From Paenibacillus campinasensis (GTDB taxonomy: Bacteria > Bacillota > Bacilli > Paenibacillales > Paenibacillaceae): a stretch of 64,000 bases of DNA. Where the stretch lies: positions 159,835 through 223,834 of the forward strand of contig NZ_NPBY01000038.1 in assembly GCF_002272015.1 (NCBI RefSeq), given 5' to 3'. The position numbers were made by a program, and so were the translations under genes. Under the pieces are notes generated by a model that saw only the letters and a program-made list of their open reading frames with translations, had not been told where the DNA came from and did not search any database. Of this stretch, positions 59,474 to 64,000 are shown in pieces. Position 1 is the stretch's first letter; every line of letters starts with the position of its first letter.

Positions 59474-60253
59474 TTAGTATTCTTCCTGCTCAAGCAAGCC
59501 GGCTTGCAGCACATCGAAGATGCGAGGATTGCAACAGATTAATAGCCTGTGATTGTCCATATCCTTGTTCAGTACTATGGCCCCTGCTTCCTTCGCAATT
59601 AAAGCCCCTGCGCACATATCCCAATCGCTTAAATCGAATTCCCAATAGCCATCCAGGAACGAGGCAGCGACAAAGCACAGGTCCAATGCGGCACTGCCGG
59701 TGCGCCGGATTCCCGACACCTTCCTGATCATCCGGTTGAAATAAGCGAGGTTCACGGTCGACTGGCTGTCTCCGGCAGGAAATCCGGTGGCCAGCAAGCT
59801 GTGCCTCAGCTCACATGTCTGTGACACCGCGATGCGTTCCCCATTCAGATAGGCGCCCCGTTCCCGAATCGCACTGAACTTCATCGCCATCCACGGCGCA
59901 TAGACGATTCCGGCCTGCGTGATCCCTTTATATTGCAAAGCGACCGAGATAGAGGACATCGGAAAACCATGAATAAAATTGGTGGTCCCGTCAATCGGAT
60001 CGATCACCCACAAATAGTCGCTCTGCTTGTCGATTAACCCACGCTCCTCGGTCAGGATGCTGTGATCGGGATATTTCTCACTGATGCGCTGGACCAGCAT
60101 ATCCTCAGACTTCAGATCCACATTGGTCACAAAGTCCATCTCATGCCCTTTGGTCGACACCTTCAGTTGCTGTTCTCGTTTCGTTTCTCGCTGGAAGGCG
60201 GCCACTTGCTCGCCCCATTCCTCCATGTCCTTCATCCATTGCTCCACATTCAT
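59474..60253 (-). CDS. Inositol monophosphatase family protein
   Basis: 259 residues from ATG 60253 (MNVEQWMKDMEEWGEQVA), which gives the normal family length; ATG 60271 is an alternative. Metal-binding motifs are intact: DPIDGTTNFIHGFP (about 84-97) and DWDMCAGALIAKEAGA (about 210-225), plus TEERG upstream for the glutamate. Cytoplasmic Mg-dependent phosphatase on inositol-1-phosphate or similar (also histidinol-P, NADP in some members). Sits between the MalF-type permease and the GntR gene, pointing to an imported phosphate ester. Confidence 0.93.
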   Translation of the reverse strand: MNVEQWMKDMEEWGEQVAAFQRETKREQQLKVSTKGHEMDFVTNVDLKSEDMLVQRISEKYPDHSILTEERGLIDKQSDYLWVIDPIDGTTNFIHGFPMSSISVALQYKGITQAGIVYAPWMAMKFSAIRERGAYLNGERIAVSQTCELRHSLLATGFPAGDSQSTVNLAYFNRMIRKVSGIRRTGSAALDLCFVAASFLDGYWEFDLSDWDMCAGALIAKEAGAIVLNKDMDNHRLLICCNPRIFDVLQAGLLEQEEY

Positions 60254-60346
60254 GCCATCACATGTCCTCATTTGATTAATTACAATTCCCACTCCCCTGC
60301 TGCCAGCCGTCATACGGTCGCTTCGCCAAACCCGACCATCCCAGAA

Positions 60347-61234
60347 TCAACGATGCCCATCTTGCTCGCTGCCTCCGATGGACCGTTTAATATAGAACAC
60401 GGTGAAAGCCAGGACCAGCGCAACCATGATAACGGATGCAGCCGCGCCGTAGCCTACCTGCAGATTAAACACGCCATGCCTGTAGATATACTGGGTCACG
60501 GTCATCGTTGAATTGGCCGGCCCCCCGCCAGTCAGAATGTTCACTTTATCGAACAGGCGGAACGTGTCAATCGTGCGAAGCAGGATCACCAGCAGCAGCG
60601 TCGGTATAATATTCGGAAGCGTAATATGCGTAAAAATATTCAGTTTGCCGGCGCCATCCACTCTGGCTGCCTCGTATTGCGACCGTGGTACGGCCTGGAG
60701 CGCAGCATACAGCAGCAGGAAAGCAAACGGCGTCCATTGCCAGATGTCAATGAACAGAATCGTTCGGAAAGCTAGATTCACGTCCATCAAAAAATTGAAA
60801 GGCCCTGCGCCGAACCAGCCGAGCAGATGATTAATAATGCCATTATGGTTGCTCAGCATCATCTGCCAGATCAGCGCCACCGTAACCGGCGGCAGCAGCG
60901 ACGGGATCAGCAGCGATACGCGCAGCACTTTCTTGCCCCGTCTCATGCTCTCGACCAGCAGTGCAATCGCAAGTCCCAAGGCGGTTTCAATCGAAACCGC
61001 CAGTAGCATGAACTTGACAGTATTCCAGATAGCCTGAAGAAATAACTGATCCTGCAGGAGGCGCTTGTAGTTGGCAATCCCGATAAACTGTTTGGAATCA
61101 CCCGCCAAGTAGTAGTGGTCGGTAAAGCTGCTTGAGACGGTATAGATGAACGGAAAGACCGTCAATCCGATTAACAACAAGATTACGGGAGCCAGCATGG
61201 CCCATTGAAACCGCCGCCTGCTATACAAATTCAT
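60347..61234 (-). CDS. Carbohydrate ABC permease, MalF-type
   Basis: 295 residues, six membrane helices. EAA loop QYEAARVDGAGKLNIFTHITLP near residue 190-210 and ILTGGGPANSTMTVTQYIYRHG following helix five are typical of CUT1 sugar permeases. AAAGGAGCGG precedes the ATG. Works with MalG-type 62509 and binding protein 61261. No ATPase is encoded in this operon, so a shared MsmX-type ATPase is expected from elsewhere in the genome. Confidence 0.95.
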   Translation of the reverse strand: MNLYSRRRFQWAMLAPVILLLIGLTVFPFIYTVSSSFTDHYYLAGDSKQFIGIANYKRLLQDQLFLQAIWNTVKFMLLAVSIETALGLAIALLVESMRRGKKVLRVSLLIPSLLPPVTVALIWQMMLSNHNGIINHLLGWFGAGPFNFLMDVNLAFRTILFIDIWQWTPFAFLLLYAALQAVPRSQYEAARVDGAGKLNIFTHITLPNIIPTLLLVILLRTIDTFRLFDKVNILTGGGPANSTMTVTQYIYRHGVFNLQVGYGAAASVIMVALVLAFTVFYIKRSIGGSEQDGHR

Positions 61235-61260
61235 TCCGCTCCTTTATCGTCAAACCGCTA

Positions 61261-62493
61261 TTATTGCATGATTTGATTAATCGCATGGTTAGCACTAGCA
61301 AGCGCGTCCTCGATCGATTTCGTTCCAGCAATAGCCGCTGACAGTTCAGCACCCAGTGCTTCTTCAACCAAAGACCATTTCGTCGTTCTCGGTCTGGCTA
61401 CCGAGTTCTGCAGCGCTTCGAGCTGTACAGGGAAATGCTCAAACTTCGCGGACAATTCGCTGTCCAGATACACGCTCTTCCGTGTCGGCACACCGCCGTG
61501 CTGAGCCATTACCTTCTGGCTCTCGCTGCTTGTAATGAAGGTCAGGAATTTCGCTGCAAGCTCCTTGTTCTCGGAGTTGGCAGCAACGCCCATCATCCAG
61601 TTGCCAATCATACCGGTCGAAGCTTCGGCATCGCTCGCGGACGCCTTGGACGGAATTGGAGCGTAATTCGCGCTAGCCTTTCCTTCGCTAATGAACCATG
61701 ACGGCCAGCCCAAAGCCATCGCTGCGCGTCCCTCGGATACCGAGCTTACAATGTCGGTCTGCTCATAGTTCACGCCGGCTGCCAGTAGATTGATATACGT
61801 GTCCAGCGCTTTGCGCCCGGCCTCGGAGTCTAGCTGCGCATTCCAATTGTCGTCAAACACTTGTCCGCCATGTGCCCAGAAGATCGGCAGGAAATCGGAA
61901 ACGATCGGGTTCCCCTGCTGTCCGCGGATGACATAGCCTGCTCCATCTCCCGAAGCTTGAATGGTGTTCGCTGCATTCACCACTTCTTCCCAGGTTTGCG
62001 GAACGCTGAGGCTATGTTTGTCGAGCAGCTCTTTATTGTAGAAGAACAGCTGTACATTGCCTGCAAAAGGAAGAGCATACAGATCGCCTGTCTCATAAGG
62101 ATGCTTGCCGAGCGCCAGCGAGGATTCCTCGAAATCTGCGTCAGCCTCTACACCCAGCTCGGACAGATTCGCAAAAATGCCTGCTTCGCCAAACTCCGGC
62201 ATCCACGGGTCGTCAGCCATGATCAGATCATAAGCACCGTTCTTGCTTGTTGAATCCAGGGACACCTTCTGCTTCAGGTCCGCTGCTTCCAGACCGAGAA
62301 TTTCGATTTGCGCATTATGTTCTTGTTCAAACGTTTCTTTCACCGCTTCCATCGCTGTTACGTGCGTCCCGCCCCTAGCGGCGATCACCAGCTTGGTCGG
62401 TTCATTGGCCGATGTGGAAGAGGATGACTGGCATCCTGCCATAATGCTAACTGCCGTCACAATGCTTACTAATGCAACCATACGTTTTTTCAT
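61261..62493 (-). CDS. Carbohydrate ABC solute-binding lipoprotein
   Basis: 410 residues. Signal peptide with lipobox IMAGC (C21) and a Ser-rich tether. CUT1-type (family 1) binding protein: early KLVIAARGGTHVTAMEAVKETFEQEH, YDLIMADDPWMPEFG, central ALPFAGNVQLFFYNKELLDKH, and C-terminal SAKFEHFPVQLEALQNS. Between MalG and MalF in the operon. The ligand could be inositol, inositol phosphate, glycerophosphoinositol or a sugar; the phosphatase and PI-PLC-like neighbours favour a phosphoinositol or polyol ligand. Confidence 0.94.
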   Translation of the reverse strand: MKKRMVALVSIVTAVSIMAGCQSSSSTSANEPTKLVIAARGGTHVTAMEAVKETFEQEHNAQIEILGLEAADLKQKVSLDSTSKNGAYDLIMADDPWMPEFGEAGIFANLSELGVEADADFEESSLALGKHPYETGDLYALPFAGNVQLFFYNKELLDKHSLSVPQTWEEVVNAANTIQASGDGAGYVIRGQQGNPIVSDFLPIFWAHGGQVFDDNWNAQLDSEAGRKALDTYINLLAAGVNYEQTDIVSSVSEGRAAMALGWPSWFISEGKASANYAPIPSKASASDAEASTGMIGNWMMGVAANSENKELAAKFLTFITSSESQKVMAQHGGVPTRKSVYLDSELSAKFEHFPVQLEALQNSVARPRTTKWSLVEEALGAELSAAIAGTKSIEDALASANHAINQIMQ

Positions 62494-62508
62494 TTCTCTC
62501 TTATCCTC

Positions 62509-63333
62509 CTATTCTTTCACTGCACCGGCCGTTAGGCCGTTCATTAAATGCTTCTGCATAAAAATCGCCGCCAGCAGCACCGGCATCATGGATATCAGCC
62601 CGCCGCCAGCAACCTTGCCCCACTCCGTCAATTCCTGCTCACTGTTGAGCGTCGCCAGCTTCAGCGGAATCGTGAAGTCGCTGGGACGCTGAATGAAGAT
62701 AACACTGTACAAATACTCATTCCATGAAGCCATAAAGGACAGAATCGAAATGGCGGCGATGCCCGGCACCACGAGCGGCAGCACCACCCGATAGTAGATC
62801 GTAAATTCGGATGCACCGTCCATCCTTGCGCTTTCTTCGATTTCCTCCGGAACATGGTAGAAGAATGCAATCATAAACCAGATGACAAAAGGCAAGTTCA
62901 CCAGAATATGTGCCAGCACAATCGGCATTTTGGTGCTCAGAAGCCCCACATCGTTCATTAAGATGTATAAAGGCAGTGCAAATGTAATCTGTGGCAGCAC
63001 TCTGACCAGCAAAATCCAGATCAACAGCGTTTTTTTGAGCGGTACCCGAAAGGATCGCCGTGCCAAGACATATGCGCAGGACAAGCCAAATGCGAGTACG
63101 ATCAGCAAGGAGATGGCTGTAACGGTAAAGCTGTTGATTAACGCCCCTAAGTAATTTTCTTCTGTAAAAACACTGATCACATGCTCCCACGTAACAGAAC
63201 GGGGGAATAGCGACACATCCGCAAACAAATCGGTCTGTGTGGCCACGATCACCATCCAGTAGATCGGAAACAAGGTCCAGATGAGAACTGTAATCAGTAG
63301 TCCGTATTTGGGACTGGCCTGCAACCTGTTCAA
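62509..63333 (-). CDS. Carbohydrate ABC permease, MalG-type
   Basis: 274 residues from TTG 63333 (AAAGGAG upstream). Six membrane helices, first LLITVLIWTLFPIYWMVIVA; EAA loop EESARMDGASEFTIYYRVVLP near 170-190; ends AIFMQKHLMNGLTAGAVKE, the normal CUT1 C-terminus. First gene of the operon, downstream of a candidate GntR operator. The start is read just 24 bases after the operator, so the 5' leader is short. Confidence 0.95.
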   Translation of the reverse strand: MNRLQASPKYGLLITVLIWTLFPIYWMVIVATQTDLFADVSLFPRSVTWEHVISVFTEENYLGALINSFTVTAISLLIVLAFGLSCAYVLARRSFRVPLKKTLLIWILLVRVLPQITFALPLYILMNDVGLLSTKMPIVLAHILVNLPFVIWFMIAFFYHVPEEIEESARMDGASEFTIYYRVVLPLVVPGIAAISILSFMASWNEYLYSVIFIQRPSDFTIPLKLATLNSEQELTEWGKVAGGGLISMMPVLLAAIFMQKHLMNGLTAGAVKE

Positions 63334-63356
63334 GTTATTCTCCTTTCATCGAAATT

Positions 63357-63372
63357 GTCTAGACGTCTATAC
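63357..63372 (-). promoter_or_regulatory. GntR/HutC-type operator candidate
   Basis: Minus-strand GTATAGACGTCTAGAC, two overlapping GTmTAGAC half-sites with perfect central TAGACGTCTA. It resembles the dre sites of NagR/DasR-type regulators (GGTATAGAC, GTCTAGAC). It lies 24 bases ahead of the first gene of the operon that encodes a GntR protein, so autoregulation is likely. No clear -35/-10 pair was picked. Confidence 0.6.
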
Positions 63373-63476
63373 CTCTACTGTAATTTTCAATTGTAATCTG
63401 GATGTTATCCGCATTTTAGGAGTTGGTTAATTTTATGAATAGATTCTGAGGAAACAGCGGGGATTTGTTAACAAAT

Positions 63477-63508
63477 GAAAAAAGCCCTCCTGGGATTAGG
63501 AGAGCTTT
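63477..63508 (-). terminator. Intrinsic terminator at the end of the CRISPR transcript
   Basis: Stem AAAGCTCTCCT / AGGAGGGCTTT followed on the minus strand by TTTTTTC. It lies about 90 bases beyond the leader-distal repeat and is oriented to stop transcription coming from the array. The remainder of 63334-63598 holds no gene. Confidence 0.75.
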
Positions 63509-63598
63509 AGGGTCAAAGGAAACGGTCGCGTGTGGGAGATAAGTAGCGATGGAGAGGGATGAGGTGATCTAACAGAAATGGGATAGATCGGTTAAATC

Positions 63599-64000
63599 CA
63601 TGCACTTGTCGCACTCGCATAGAGTGCGACAGGGTCCTGACCCTGGTTGTACTTGTACATCATATTTCAAGCCACGCACTCAAATAGAGTGCGACAATAG
63701 TGCCAGCGCTCCACTTCCCACCTCCAGGAATTTCAATCCACGCACTCACACAGAGTGCGACCAGAGACAGGATTACAGAGATGGAAAGAATGGAACATTT
63801 CAATCCACGCACTCACACAGAGTGCGACCCATTCCGATATATCTCATTGTGATACTCTTGTCGATTTCAATCCACGCACTCACATAGAGTGCGACCATGT
63901 CTCGGCCAGTTGCCTCCATGTCAATACGGGTATATTTCAATCCACGCACTCACATAGAGTGCGACACGCCGCGGCGAGTGTTAAACTTCCGCATTAATAG
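63599..64000 (-). CRISPR. CRISPR array, leader-distal end, type I-C-like repeat
   Basis: Six 32-base repeats at 63599, 63664, 63730, 63797, 63864 and 63934. On the minus strand the repeat starts GTCGCACTCTATGTGAGTG and ends CGTGGATTGAAAT, with hairpin arms CGCACTC/GAGTGCG; the GTCGC start and ATTGAAAY end are typical of subtype I-C. Spacers between them are 33, 34, 35, 35 and 38 bases, plus a partial one of at least 35 at the edge. Repeats 63730 and 63797 have CACACAG, the right-hand two CACATAG, and the leftmost has lost its 10-base outer end, so the leader and cas genes should lie to the right of the window. Confidence 0.96.

Overview
The window looks like a chromosomal segment of a spore-forming, surface-layered Firmicute, most like Paenibacillus. 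Reasons: moderately GC-rich coding DNA, strong GGAGG ribosome sites with many GTG/TTG starts, a Spo0E-type phosphatase, SLH-domain proteins, T-box and TPP leaders, large multi-domain secreted glycan enzymes and a type I-C-like CRISPR repeat. No rRNA, tRNA, insertion sequence or prophage gene was recognised. The genus is an inference.

Layout. 1-7.6 kb: partial MFS exporter divergent from a response regulator/histidine kinase pair, then an SGNH lipoprotein and an MBOAT / DHHW / DUF4358 set that probably acylates a surface polymer. 7.6-19.5 kb (minus): manganese catalase, then a three-gene secreted operon of modular metallophosphoesterase, SLH protein and GH92 alpha-mannosidase. 19.9-25.4 kb (minus): unknown protein, Spo0E, an XRE/helical-repeat regulator, and a TPP-riboswitch operon tenA-thiM-thiD. 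25.4-33.4 kb: small basic protein, cytochrome P450, SEC-C protein, FG-GAP-like protein, VOC protein, GH94 phosphorylase, DUF421 protein. 33.7-35.8 kb: leuA under a T-box. 35.9-41.1 kb: a MarR-controlled operon with an ABC exporter and two small membrane proteins; its promoter carries a 26-bp perfect palindrome and the MarR gene appears to start at ATA. 41.2-45.4 kb: TauE/SafE, spermidine-synthase-like protein, a previously overlooked 70-residue ORF, GH172 enzyme and an AraC regulator. 45.5-53.1 kb: SorC regulator divergent from MBL hydrolase, HAD phosphatase, an FbpABC/AfuABC-type ABC transporter and a second HAD phosphatase. 53.3-56.6 kb: DUF318 permease divergent from selD-mnmH. 56.7-63.3 kb (minus): MalG, solute-binding lipoprotein, MalF, inositol monophosphatase, GntR and a secreted PI-PLC/GDPD-like protein with a six-repeat beta domain. 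63.6 kb to the end: leader-distal end of a CRISPR array transcribed leftwards.

A recurring theme is scavenging of phosphorylated organics: a secreted phosphatase with an alpha-mannosidase, a putative sugar-phosphate importer flanked by phosphatases, and a putative phosphoinositide system in which a secreted phosphodiesterase, a carbohydrate ABC importer and an inositol monophosphatase form one operon. The last is the strongest candidate for an undescribed system. Regulatory DNA is unusually readable here: TPP and T-box leaders, two exact Fnr-type boxes, and several palindromes next to genes for regulators.
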